NCBI RefSeq assembly: GCF_000721605.1
Contig: NZ_JOIZ01000002.1
Coordinates: forward strand, 301,425 to 365,424
Direction of reading: 5' to 3'
Origin: Streptomyces sp. NRRL S-37
GTDB lineage: Bacteria; Actinomycetota; Actinomycetes; Streptomycetales; Streptomycetaceae
DNA: 64,000 nucleotides
Both the position numbers and the translations under genes were made by a program. Below, one piece after another: positions 49,915 to 57,932 of this stretch. Below the pieces are notes generated by a model. That model searched no databases. It saw only the letters and a program-made list of their open reading frames with translations, and had not been told where the DNA came from. The stretch's first letter is position 1, and every line of letters begins with the position of its first letter.

Positions 49915-50515
49915 CCCGTACGCCTCCCGCACGGCCGTCCACGAGCAGGAGGTCGACGGCTTCGGCACCGTACGCGTCCTGCCGCTGGACCCGGCCGCCG
50001 ACGCGCCCCTCCTGCACCGCTGGGTGAGCGAGGAACGCGCCGTCTTCTGGGGCATGAACGGCCTCACCGTCCAGCGGGTCGCCGAGATCTACGCCCACCT
50101 GGACACCCTCGACACCCACCACGCGTACCTCGTCCTCAAGGACGGCGAACCCGCCGCGCTGCTCCAGACGTACGAACCGGAGGCCGACCGCGTGGGCGAC
50201 TGCTACCCCGTCGAACCCGGCGACATCGGCATCCACCTGCTGCTCGCCCCCGCCGGAACCGGGAGTCCGCGCCCAGGCTGGACCGCCGCCCTGACGGGCG
50301 TCCTGGCCGCGTACGTCCTGCTCGGCCTCGGCCGCGAGCGCATCGTGGTCGACCCGGACGTGGCCAACGAGAAGGCCGTCGCCCGCTTCCTCCGGCAGGG
50401 TTTCACCGCCGGTCCCGTGGTCGTCCTTCCGGAGATCGACCTCCCGGACGTGTACCTGCCCGAGAAGAAGGCACAACTCGCCTTCCTCACCCGCGAGGTA
50501 GCCTTCGGCGGGTGA
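49907..50515 (+). CDS. AlcB/IucB-like siderophore acyltransferase (GNAT fold, DesH-like)
   Basis: 202 residues. Family marks: LHRWVSEERAVFWGMNGLT near the start, AYLVLKDGEPAALLQTYEPEADRVGDCYPVEPGDIGIHLLLAP in the middle (the HxxD-like core is IGIHLLLAP) and RIVVDPDVANEKAVARFLRQGF at the end. Enzymes of this group acylate N-hydroxy-amines in hydroxamate siderophores with acetyl- or longer acyl-CoA. ATG 49907 overlaps the acylase stop by eight bases. No NIS synthetase or lysine decarboxylase lies in the window, so it may modify a siderophore made elsewhere. Confidence 0.85.
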   Translation: MSDPYASRTAVHEQEVDGFGTVRVLPLDPAADAPLLHRWVSEERAVFWGMNGLTVQRVAEIYAHLDTLDTHHAYLVLKDGEPAALLQTYEPEADRVGDCYPVEPGDIGIHLLLAPAGTGSPRPGWTAALTGVLAAYVLLGLGRERIVVDPDVANEKAVARFLRQGFTAGPVVVLPEIDLPDVYLPEKKAQLAFLTREVAFGG

Positions 50516-50991
50516 CCCCCGACGACCTCGTCGCCCACTACGAACTGGAGCCGATCCCCCGCGAGGGCGGCCGGTTCCGGCAGACCTGGGCCGGTCCCGC
50601 ACGCCCCGACGGCCGCCCCGAGGGCACCGCCATCATCGCCCTGCTCACCGGTGCCCCCGGCGACTTCTCCGCGATGCACCGCCTCCCCGCCGACGAGATC
50701 TGGCACTTCCACCTCGGCGACCCGCTCGACCTGCTCCTCCTCGCCCCCGACGGCACCGCCCGCACCCCCGTGCTCGGCCCGGACGTCCTCGGCGGCCAGC
50801 ACGTCCAGCTCACCGTCCCGGCCGGCACCTGGATGGGCGCGCGGGTGGCGGCCGGCGGCGCCTGGACGCTGTTCGGCTGCACGATGGCCCCCGGCTTCAC
50901 CTACGAGGGCTACGAGCACGGCGACGCGGCGGAACTGACGGCGCGCCACCCGGACCGGGCGGCGCTCATCACGGAACTCTGCCGTCCATGA
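50512..50991 (+). CDS. cupin (DUF985/Cupin_5) protein
   Basis: 159 residues, one cupin barrel: DDLVAHYELEPIPREGGRFRQTW, MHRLPADEIWHFHLGDPLDLLLLAPDG and VPAGTWMGARVAAGGAWTLFGCTMAPGFTYEGYEHGD. The His of EIWHFH and the Glu of the first strand are in place for a metal, but function in this DUF985 group is not settled. It begins at GTG 50512, within the stop of the AlcB-like gene, and ends in the ATG of the SDR gene, so it is part of the iron-regulated operon. Confidence 0.82.
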   Translation: MTPDDLVAHYELEPIPREGGRFRQTWAGPARPDGRPEGTAIIALLTGAPGDFSAMHRLPADEIWHFHLGDPLDLLLLAPDGTARTPVLGPDVLGGQHVQLTVPAGTWMGARVAAGGAWTLFGCTMAPGFTYEGYEHGDAAELTARHPDRAALITELCRP

Positions 50992-51755
50992 GCCGAGAAG
51001 GTCTGCTCGACGGCCAGGCCGCCCTGATCACCGGCGCGGGCGGAGGCATCGGCCGGGGCATCGCGCGGCGGTTCGCCGAGGAGGGCGCGGCCGTCGCGCT
51101 GCACTGCCGTACGGCGACGGCCTCCGCGCGGGAGACCGCCGACCGTATCCGGGAGTCCGGCGGCGAGGCGGTCGTCCTCCAGGCCGACCTCACCGACGAG
51201 GACGCCTGCCGCCGCGTGGTGGCCGAGGCGGCCGACCGGCTCGGCGGCAGGCTGACCGCGCTCGTCAACAACGCCGGCGTCCAGCCGGTCCGGGAGCTCG
51301 CCGGAATGACGGCGGCCGAGTGGCGGGCGGTCGTGGACACCAACCTCACCACCGTCTTCGCCTGCACCCAGGCGGCGGCGGAGCTGATGCGGGACGCCGG
51401 AGGGACCATCACCCACATCGCCTCCGTCGAGGCCCGCGTCCCGGCGCCCGGCCACGCCCACTACACCGCCTCCAAGGCGGCGGTCGTCATGCACGCCCGC
51501 GCGGCGGCCCAGGAGTACGGGCCGTGGGGCGTGCGCGTCAACACGGTCTCGCCCGGCCTGATCGACCGGGAGGGCCTGGCCGACGCCTGGCCCGAGGGCG
51601 TACGGCGCTGGCGGCAGGCGTCCGCCGTGGGCCGGCTCGGCCGCCCGGAGGACGTCGGCGACGCCTGCGTGTTCCTCGCCTCCCGGCTCGCGTCCTGGGT
51701 GACCGGCCACGACCTGGTGGTGGACGGGGGAGCCACGGCCCGGCCGACCTGGTGA
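50988..51755 (+). CDS. short-chain dehydrogenase/reductase
   Basis: 255 residues, classical SDR: nucleotide motif GAGGGIGRGI (residues about 14-22), NNAG strand region ALVNNAGVQ, catalytic Ser in IASVEAR and Tyr-Lys in YTASKAA. The ending VTGHDLVVDGGATARPTW is typical. NADP preference is suggested by HCRT after the second strand. Its substrate is unknown; the operon (acylase, acyltransferase, cupin) suggests a small metabolite modification linked to iron. It overlaps the cupin stop by ATGA. Confidence 0.85.
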   Translation: MSREGLLDGQAALITGAGGGIGRGIARRFAEEGAAVALHCRTATASARETADRIRESGGEAVVLQADLTDEDACRRVVAEAADRLGGRLTALVNNAGVQPVRELAGMTAAEWRAVVDTNLTTVFACTQAAAELMRDAGGTITHIASVEARVPAPGHAHYTASKAAVVMHARAAAQEYGPWGVRVNTVSPGLIDREGLADAWPEGVRRWRQASAVGRLGRPEDVGDACVFLASRLASWVTGHDLVVDGGATARPTW

Positions 51756-51816
51756 GCACACCGGGCCCGCCATCCGTACGTAACCCGGAGCGGGACGGCC
51801 GGGAGGCGGGTACGAC

Positions 51817-53748
51817 GTGGTGCGACGGCGGAGCGGGGCGACGGGCGATGACGGACGAAGCGGAGCCCCGGACGGCCGCGGACGAAGCAGAACCCCGGAC
51901 GGCCGCGGACGAAAGGGAGCCCCGAACGGCCGCGGACCCCGGCGACTTCAAGGGCTGGTGCTGCTGGGCACCCTGCTGGTCCTGTTCGTCCTCGGCGGCG
52001 CGGCCCCGGCGAGCGCCCACGCCGCCCTCCGCGGCAGCGACCCCGGGGACGGAAGCGTCGTCGAGTCCGCGCCCCGCCGGCTCACCCTGACCTTCACGGA
52101 GTCCGTCGGCCTGCTCGACGACTCCTTCCGCGTCTACGGTCCCGACAACCGCCGGGTCCACCTGGGCGAGCCGCGGCACGCGGACGGCGCCTCCGACACC
52201 GCCCGCGCGGACCTGCCCGGCGGCCTTGCCGACGGCACGTACACGGTGGCCTGGCGGGTGGTCTCCGCCGACAGCCACCCGGTCTCCGGCGCCCTCACCT
52301 TCTCCATCGGCGCACCCTCGCCCACCGCGCCGGCGGCACCGGCGGACCACGCCGAGCACCCGGTCACCAAGAGCCTCTACGACACCGGCCGCTACCTCGC
52401 GTACATCGCCGCCGCGCTGCTCATCGGCACGGCGGCGTTCGCGGCGCTGTGCCGGCCACCGGACCCCGCCCCGCTGCGGCTGCCGCTGCTCACCGGCTGG
52501 TGGACCCTGCTGACGGCCACGGCCGCCCTGCTCGTCCTGCGCGCCCCGTACGAGAACGGCACCTCACCGGCGACCGCCCTCGACCTCCCGGCGTTCACCG
52601 GCACCCTCACCGGCCGTCCGGGCATCGCCCTGCTGACCCGCCTCGCCCTGCTGTCGGCGGCGCCGCTTCTCGTACCGCTCCTGAGGCACCGAGCCCCCCG
52701 GGTCCGCCTGGCGGCCGGCGCGGCCGTCTCCCTCGCCCTGGCCCTGACCTGGGCGGCGGCCGAACACGCCTCCGCCGGCATCCAGGTCCCCCTCGCCATG
52801 ACGTCGTCCGTGCTCCACCTGCTGGCGACGGCGTGCTGGCTCGGCGGCCTGACCGCCCTCCTCCTCACCCTCCACCGCGCGAAGACCCCGCCGCCGGCCG
52901 CCGTGGTCACGCGCTTCTCCCGCCTGGCCTTCGTCTCGGTGACCGTCCTCGTCGTCACCGGCGTCTACCAGTCCTGGCGCGGCCTCGGCTCCTGGTCCGC
53001 CCTCACCCAGACGTCGTACGGCCGGACCCTGACCGTCAAGCTCGCCGCGACGCTCTTCCTGCTGGCGGCGGCGGCCCTGTCCCGCCGCTGGACGGCCCTC
53101 CTGGCCACGCCGGCGGTGGTCGAGGAACGCGTACCGGAACCGGTGGGCGCGTCCGGAGCCCCTCCGGAGCCGAGGCCGGCGGCCTCACCGGCGTACGGAC
53201 CGGACGGGCCAGGTGAACCGGGTGGACCGGACGGACCGGACGGACCGGAGGACCGCCACCGCCGTGCCCTGCGCCGTTCCGTACTCGCCGAGGTCGTCGT
53301 GGCGGCGGTCGTCCTGCTGGTCACCACGGTGCTGACCGGCACCCTTCCCGCCCGCGCGGAGGCGGAGGCGGCCGGGGCACCCGAGCCACAGGTGGCCGGC
53401 CTCCCCGGCGCGGAGGCGTTCACCATCCCCTACGACACGGGCACGCCCGGCGGCCGGGGCACGGTGCAGCTCACGATGGACCCGGGCCGGGTGGGCGAGA
53501 ACGGCCTCCAGGCGGTGGTCTTCGGCCCCCAGGGCGCCCTGACCTTCGTCCCGGAACTCCGCGCCTCCTTCACCCTCGCGGCGAAGGACGTCGGCCCCAT
53601 CGACGCGAAACTGACCGACCGCGGCGGCTACTGGGCCACCAGCGACCTCACCCTCCCCCTCGAAGGCACCTGGACGATGAGACTGACGATCCGGGTCTCC
53701 GAGGTGGACCAGGTGAGCGAGGAGCGCCAGGTGGAGATCACCCGCTGA
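51817..53748 (+). CDS. CopC-CopD fusion copper-binding membrane protein
   Basis: 643 residues. Signal segment about 43-66 with cleavage after ASA67, so the mature chain begins with His68 (HAALRGSDPGDG), the copper ligand of CopC. The CopC barrel runs to about 165 (AWRVVSADSHPVSGALTFSIG). The CopD part with about eight membrane helices follows (SLYDTGRYLAYIAAALL onward), then a Pro/Gly linker and a C-terminal beta domain (PYDTGTPGGRGTVQLTMDPGRVG...). It probably handles copper uptake or supply for extracellular enzymes. A stretch of three 9-residue repeats precedes the signal; GTG 51817 has GGGAGG six bases before it. Confidence 0.85.
   Translation: MVRRRSGATGDDGRSGAPDGRGRSRTPDGRGRKGAPNGRGPRRLQGLVLLGTLLVLFVLGGAAPASAHAALRGSDPGDGSVVESAPRRLTLTFTESVGLLDDSFRVYGPDNRRVHLGEPRHADGASDTARADLPGGLADGTYTVAWRVVSADSHPVSGALTFSIGAPSPTAPAAPADHAEHPVTKSLYDTGRYLAYIAAALLIGTAAFAALCRPPDPAPLRLPLLTGWWTLLTATAALLVLRAPYENGTSPATALDLPAFTGTLTGRPGIALLTRLALLSAAPLLVPLLRHRAPRVRLAAGAAVSLALALTWAAAEHASAGIQVPLAMTSSVLHLLATACWLGGLTALLLTLHRAKTPPPAAVVTRFSRLAFVSVTVLVVTGVYQSWRGLGSWSALTQTSYGRTLTVKLAATLFLLAAAALSRRWTALLATPAVVEERVPEPVGASGAPPEPRPAASPAYGPDGPGEPGGPDGPDGPEDRHRRALRRSVLAEVVVAAVVLLVTTVLTGTLPARAEAEAAGAPEPQVAGLPGAEAFTIPYDTGTPGGRGTVQLTMDPGRVGENGLQAVVFGPQGALTFVPELRASFTLAAKDVGPIDAKLTDRGGYWATSDLTLPLEGTWTMRLTIRVSEVDQVSEERQVEITR
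51854..51934 (+). repeat. three tandem 27-bp repeats in the copper gene leader
   Basis: Units 51854-51880, 51881-51907 and 51908-51934 begin GACGAA and end GGCCGCG, with a few substitutions. In frame they encode repeats such as SGAPDGRGR, SRTPDGRGR and KGAPNGRGP upstream of the signal sequence. They could change N-terminal length by slippage. Confidence 0.6.
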
Positions 53749-53890
53749 CGCGGCCGCGGAGAAGTTCCACACCGTCGCCTTCGAGAACGTCGCAGTACAC
53801 CGCACGCCCGGTCATGGCCATGATCAGGGCCAGGGTGGGGCCGGACACGAGGGGCCCGGAACCGGTCGTGAACGGACCATGGAGAGACTT
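53738..53890 (-). pseudogene. C-terminal remnant resembling mycothiol-dependent maleylpyruvate isomerase family
   Basis: One minus-strand frame reads HGPFTTGSGPLVSGPTLALI and then MAMTGRAVYCDVLEGDGVEL before a stop at 53738, similar to the conserved C-end of TIGR03083-type mycothiol-dependent proteins. There is no upstream part and no start; the fragment overlaps the end of the copper gene. I regard it as a 5'-deleted relic, but it could be chance similarity. Confidence 0.4.
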
Positions 53891-53897
53891 CCGATCG

Positions 53898-53939
53898 AGA
53901 TAGTATCGGCGCGGATACTATCTGTAATGTAACCATTAC
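53898..53939. promoter_or_regulatory. two strong inverted repeats in the gap before the GlxA-type gene
   Basis: AGATAGTATC and GATACTATCT (53898-53907 and 53914-53923) are perfect inverted copies around GGCGCG. Directly next to it GTAATG-TAAC-CATTAC (53924-53939) is another. The patch is AT-rich against the surrounding DNA, as operators in this genome often are. No adjacent regulator gene matches it. Confidence 0.5.
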
Positions 53940-54177
53940 CTCTCTGTAAGCCGTGACGTTCATGACGCCGTGGACGCGGGAGAGGGTGAAGGCACGCTCG
54001 TCGTCACACAGATGGCACCAGGCGTCGACAGGAGGGCGGGCCGGGATCGACGGCAGCTCCGGGCCGGCATCGGTGAGGCAGGGAAACCCGTCGGTCACGA
54101 CGGGACGGGACCGCGCCGGCCGCATCGGCGGTCAGGACGGAAGGAACCGGCCCCGCGCTCCCTCGTACCCTGTCCCC

Positions 54178-55134
54178 GTGCCGTCCTCCCGCCTGCATCG
54201 TGTCGCCGTTCTCGTGCTCGTGGGGGCGAAGCCGCTGGACGTCGGCATTCCCGCGCAGGTGTTCACGACCCGCGCGAGCATGCCGTACGAGGTGCGTGTG
54301 TGCGGGGCGGCACCCGGGCTGGTGACCGGTGGCGACGGGCTGTCGTACTCCGTCGCCCACGGTCTCGACGCGCTCGCCTGGGCGGACATCGTCTTCATCC
54401 CCGGCTACCGGTTCCCGGACCGCGACGACCCGCCGGGAGCCGTCGTCGACGCGCTGATCGCGGCCCACGACCGGGGCACGCGGCTCGCCGCCATCTCCAC
54501 GGGCGCCTTCGCGCTCGCCGCCACCGGCCTGCTCGACGGCAGACGCGCCACGACGCACTGGCACTACACGCGGGCGCTCGCGGCGAAGCACCCGCGCGTC
54601 CGGGTCGACGAAAACGTCCTGTTCGTCGACGAGGGCAGCGTGCTGACGTCGGCGGGCGCCGCCTCGGGCATCGACCTGTGCCTGCACATCCTGCGCGGCG
54701 ACCTCGGCGTGGCCGCGTCGAACCACGCCGCCCGGCGCCTGGTCGCGGCCCCCTACCGCAGCGGCGGCCAGGCGCAGTACGTACCGCGCAGCGTGCCCGA
54801 GCCGCTCGGCGAACGGTTCGCCGCCACCCGCGAGTGGGCGCTGCGCCGGCTCGGCGAACCCCTCACCCTCGAGGTGCTCGCACGGCACGCGGGGGTCTCG
54901 CCGCGCACGCTGTCGCGGCGCTTCGTCGAGGACACGGGGTACACGCCGATGCAGTGGGTCATGCGCGCCCGCGTCGACCTGGCCCGTGAGCTGCTGGAGC
55001 GCTCGCAGCGGAGCGTGGAGCAGATCGCCGCCGACGTCGGGCTCGGCACCGGCGCGAATCTGCGGCTGCACTTCCAGCACATCCTCGGCACCACGCCGAG
55101 CGAGTACCGGCGCACCTTCGCCCGGGGCGAGTAG
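54178..55134 (+). CDS. GlxA-family AraC-type transcriptional regulator
   Basis: 318 residues. N-terminal DJ-1/PfpI amidotransferase-like domain (HRVAVLVLVGAKPLDVGIPAQVF ... IFIPGYRF ... ISTGAFALAATGLLDGRRATTHW) with the usual ST-G-A-F-A in place of the catalytic Cys, and a C-terminal AraC double helix-turn-helix (LTLEVLARHAGVSPRTLSRRFVEDTGYTPMQWVMRARVDLARELLE, then VEQIAADVGLGTGANLRLHFQ). It probably responds to a small ligand and controls the GAPDH gene 113 bases downstream on the same strand. GTG 54178 follows TACCCT by seven bases, so it may be leaderless. Confidence 0.88.
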   Translation: MPSSRLHRVAVLVLVGAKPLDVGIPAQVFTTRASMPYEVRVCGAAPGLVTGGDGLSYSVAHGLDALAWADIVFIPGYRFPDRDDPPGAVVDALIAAHDRGTRLAAISTGAFALAATGLLDGRRATTHWHYTRALAAKHPRVRVDENVLFVDEGSVLTSAGAASGIDLCLHILRGDLGVAASNHAARRLVAAPYRSGGQAQYVPRSVPEPLGERFAATREWALRRLGEPLTLEVLARHAGVSPRTLSRRFVEDTGYTPMQWVMRARVDLARELLERSQRSVEQIAADVGLGTGANLRLHFQHILGTTPSEYRRTFARGE

Positions 55135-55247
55135 CCCGCCGGCGCGTGGCGCGATCCTTTTGAACCGTGGCGATCACGCCGCTGTCACGGCCGGATGCCG
55201 CGCGCGACGCTGGTGGCGAACCCGCAGGGACCGAAGGGACACCACTC

Positions 55248-56246
55248 ATGACCCGCATCGCGATCAACGGATTCGGCCGCATCGGACGCAATGTGCTGCG
55301 CGCGCTGCTCGAACGCGACAGCGACCTCGACGTCGTCGCCGTCAACGACCTCACGGAGCCCGTCACCCTCGCCCGGCTGCTCGCCTACGACACCACGGCC
55401 GGCCGGCTCGGCCGCCCGGTGACCGCCGACGGGGACGCCCTCGTCGTCGACGGCCGCCGCATCAAGGTGCTCGCCGAGCGGGAACCGGCGCGGCTGCCCT
55501 GGGCCGAGCTCGGCGTGGACATCGTGCTGGAGGCGACCGGCCGCTTCACGTCGGCCAAGGCTGCCCGTGCCCACCTCGACGCCGGCGCGAAGAAGGTGCT
55601 CGTCGGCGCGCCGTCGGACGGCGCCGACGTCACGCTCGCGTTCGGGGTCAACACCGACGCCTACGACCCGGACGTGCACACGATCGTCTCGAACGCCTCG
55701 TGCACGACCAACGCGCTCGCGCCGCTGGCCGCGGTGCTCGACGAGCTCGCCGGCATCGAGCACGGCTTCATGACGACGGTGCACGCCTACACGCAGGAGC
55801 AGAACCTGCAGGACGGTCCGCACCGCGACGCCCGCCGCGCCCGTGCCGCCGCCGTCAACATCGTGCCGACCACGACGGGCGCCGCCAAGGCGATCGGCCT
55901 CGTTCTGCCGAACCTCGACGGCAGGCTGTCGGGCGACTCGATCCGGGTGCCGGTCCCGGTGGGATCGATCGTCGAACTCAACACGACCGTCGCCCGCGAC
56001 GTGACGCGCGACGAGGTGCTGGCGGCGTACCGCGCCGCGGCGGAGGGACCGCTCGCCGGCGTCCTCGAGTACTCGGAGGACCCGCTCGTGTCGTCCGACA
56101 TCACGGGCAACCCGGCCTCGTCGATCTTCGACTCGGCCCTCACCCGCGTCGACGGCCGGCACGTCAAGGTGGTCGCCTGGTACGACAACGAGTGGGGCTT
56201 CTCGAACCGGGTGATCGACACCCTCGGACTCCTCGCCACCCGCTGA
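55248..56246 (+). CDS. gap: type I glyceraldehyde-3-phosphate dehydrogenase
   Basis: 332 residues, full length. NAD-binding start TRIAINGFGRIGRNVLRALLE, catalytic SNASCTTNALAP with Cys152, and the structural WYDNEWGFSNRVIDTL near the end. The Asp-type position for NAD (VVAVNDLT) is present, so NAD rather than NADP is expected. It performs the glycolytic step between glyceraldehyde-3-phosphate and 1,3-bisphosphoglycerate. It stands outside the gap-pgk-tpi operon, next to an AraC-type regulator, so it is probably a second, specially regulated isozyme. ATG 55248 is the natural start. Confidence 0.93.
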   Translation: MTRIAINGFGRIGRNVLRALLERDSDLDVVAVNDLTEPVTLARLLAYDTTAGRLGRPVTADGDALVVDGRRIKVLAEREPARLPWAELGVDIVLEATGRFTSAKAARAHLDAGAKKVLVGAPSDGADVTLAFGVNTDAYDPDVHTIVSNASCTTNALAPLAAVLDELAGIEHGFMTTVHAYTQEQNLQDGPHRDARRARAAAVNIVPTTTGAAKAIGLVLPNLDGRLSGDSIRVPVPVGSIVELNTTVARDVTRDEVLAAYRAAAEGPLAGVLEYSEDPLVSSDITGNPASSIFDSALTRVDGRHVKVVAWYDNEWGFSNRVIDTLGLLATR

Positions 56247-56497
56247 CGGGGCGCGAGGGCGGGAGCGTCCCTGAACGTGAGGAACGCGCTTCCTGACGGG
56301 TGCCGCGGCTTCAGGTGACCGCGGCACCCGTCCTTCGGCCCGGGTACGGCCGGCCGGGGAAGGACGAGGGCACGCGTCAGACCTGGCCGTGGAGGGGCGT
56401 CAGGCCGGTCAACCGGACGCCGGGGTCGGCGTGGTGGAGGGCCCACGCGCGGCAGACCTGTTCAAGGCAACACGTTCTGATGCGCCAGGGGGCCATC

Positions 56498-56575
56498 ATG
56501 AAGACCGGTGGGCTTGCCGAGCGGCTGCGCGCCGCACAGATCACCGCGTACGCCGGGGCCCCGGTGCTGGAATAG
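56498..56575 (+). CDS. possible 25-residue peptide ORF coupled to the flavoprotein gene
   Basis: ATG 56498 has GGGGG five bases upstream; the peptide MKTGGLAERLRAAQITAYAG continues with five more residues to TAG, which ends four bases before the flavoprotein ATG. It may be a leader peptide, an attenuator or a remnant. There is no homology I can name. Confidence 0.3.
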   Translation: MKTGGLAERLRAAQITAYAGAPVLE

Positions 56576-56579
56576 CTCC

Positions 56580-57518
56580 ATGGCCGACACACCGTTCCGT
56601 ACCGGTTCGCCCGCCACCCACGACACGGACCTGATCATCATCGGCGGCGGCCCGGCGGGCTGCGCCGCCGCCCGGATGGCCGCCAGCGTCGGTATGCGCT
56701 CGATCCTGATCGAGCCGGACACGCTGTGCCGCACCCTCTATCGCATCCCGGCCCTCAACAACGTTCTCGGTGGCTACACGAGCGGCCCTGAGCTCGCCGA
56801 CTCCATCACCATGGAGCTGAAGAGCACGGAGCTGTGCCGCCTCGAGCTGGGCCGGTATGTCACCGAACTCCGCGCCGACGACGCCCATGTGACCGTCACG
56901 GTCGACACCGGCGCCCGTCTCACCGCTCCGTACGCCATCGTGGCCACCGGCGTCGGCCCCCTCCAGCCCCGCGACGTCGCCTGGATCACCGCCTCCGACG
57001 ACATGATCCTGCCCCCGCTCTGGCAGGCCGACGCGGACGACGCCCAGGACCGCACTCTCCTCGTCCTCGGCGGCGACCGCCCGATCGGCACCTTCCTGCG
57101 TGCCCACCCGGCCACCGACACCCGCCTGCTCGTGGCGTACCCGGTGGCCGACGAGTACAAGGCTGAGGAGATCCGTGAGGACCCCCGGGTCACCCTCCTC
57201 CCCGTCGAACACCTGACACTCGGTCCCGCAGAAGACACCACGGTGTCAGCGGAAGCGGTGGGCAGGGACGGCGAACGGCAGACGGTCACGGCGGATGCCG
57301 CCTACCTCAGCATCGGGAACGCACCGACCGTCCCGCCCGGCGACCTGATCCGTGGTGCGGACGGCTACTGCCCGCCCACCGACCAGCACCCCCGCGTCAT
57401 CGTGGCCGGCGACCTCCGCTCCGCCCGCTTCCAACGGATCATGACCGCCCTGGGTTCCGGCGGCGAGGCCGCGCTGCACGCCTACTACGCGGCCAGGGAA
57501 ATGCTCACCAAGGACTGA
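56580..57518 (+). CDS. thioredoxin-reductase-like FAD/NAD(P) protein lacking the redox cysteines
   Basis: 312 residues. FAD-binding DLIIIGGGPAGCAAARMAASVGMRSILIEPD, a second site around RTLLVLGGDRPIGTFLRAHPATDTRLLV, and the late FAD motif VIVAGDLRSARFQRIMTALGSGGEAALHAYYAA match the thioredoxin reductase group. The CxxC disulfide expected before the NAD domain is absent (the segment reads VGPLQPRDVAWITASDD) and the NADPH GGGDSA motif is altered to GGDRPIG. It may therefore be a flavin oxidoreductase of the ferredoxin-NADP or secondary-metabolism type. The 25-residue ORF is just upstream. Its neighbours do not suggest a pathway. Confidence 0.75.
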   Translation: MADTPFRTGSPATHDTDLIIIGGGPAGCAAARMAASVGMRSILIEPDTLCRTLYRIPALNNVLGGYTSGPELADSITMELKSTELCRLELGRYVTELRADDAHVTVTVDTGARLTAPYAIVATGVGPLQPRDVAWITASDDMILPPLWQADADDAQDRTLLVLGGDRPIGTFLRAHPATDTRLLVAYPVADEYKAEEIREDPRVTLLPVEHLTLGPAEDTTVSAEAVGRDGERQTVTADAAYLSIGNAPTVPPGDLIRGADGYCPPTDQHPRVIVAGDLRSARFQRIMTALGSGGEAALHAYYAAREMLTKD

Positions 57519-57647
57519 GACGCGACTGCTCGATGCGGTGACGACGGCGCTCGGAAGGGGATCTCCGTGACCGGTGGGCGGCCCGCGTCGTTCGGGGTGT
57601 GCCGCGTCCTGGTACGGATTCCTACTGGTTTGATAATCTCGGGCCTC

Positions 57648-57932
57648 ATGGGCGAGATTCCTTACAGCATCGGCGAAGGGCCGGCCACCAGGGTCAGCCT
57701 CTCCCTCCCCGAAGGGACGGCGGAGGCGATCCGCCGACGGGTCGGCAAGCGCGAGTTCTCCGCGTTCATCACCGAAGCGGTGGAGCGCGAGCTGCGCGGC
57801 CAGATTCTGGATGAGTACCTGGCCGACTACGAACGCCGCCAGGGCCCGATCTCCGAGCACGAGCAGGAGCGGGCACGCCGGGTCTTCGACGAGGTGTTCG
57901 CCGAGGAGGGGCAGTGGCCCGCCGCAAGCTGA
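57648..57932 (+). CDS. VapB-like ribbon-helix-helix antitoxin
   Basis: 94 residues. The ribbon-helix-helix lies at about 14-50 (TRVSLSLPEGTAEAIRRRVGKREFSAFITEAVERELR) and a toxin-neutralising C-tail follows (LADYERRQGPISEHEQERARRVFDEVF). It binds its own promoter and the PIN toxin in such systems. The stop overlaps the toxin start by 19 bases. A TAATCT box ends eight bases before ATG 57648, so the operon may be leaderless. This operon lies between housekeeping genes, not on the mobile element. Confidence 0.82.
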   Translation: MGEIPYSIGEGPATRVSLSLPEGTAEAIRRRVGKREFSAFITEAVERELRGQILDEYLADYERRQGPISEHEQERARRVFDEVFAEEGQWPAAS

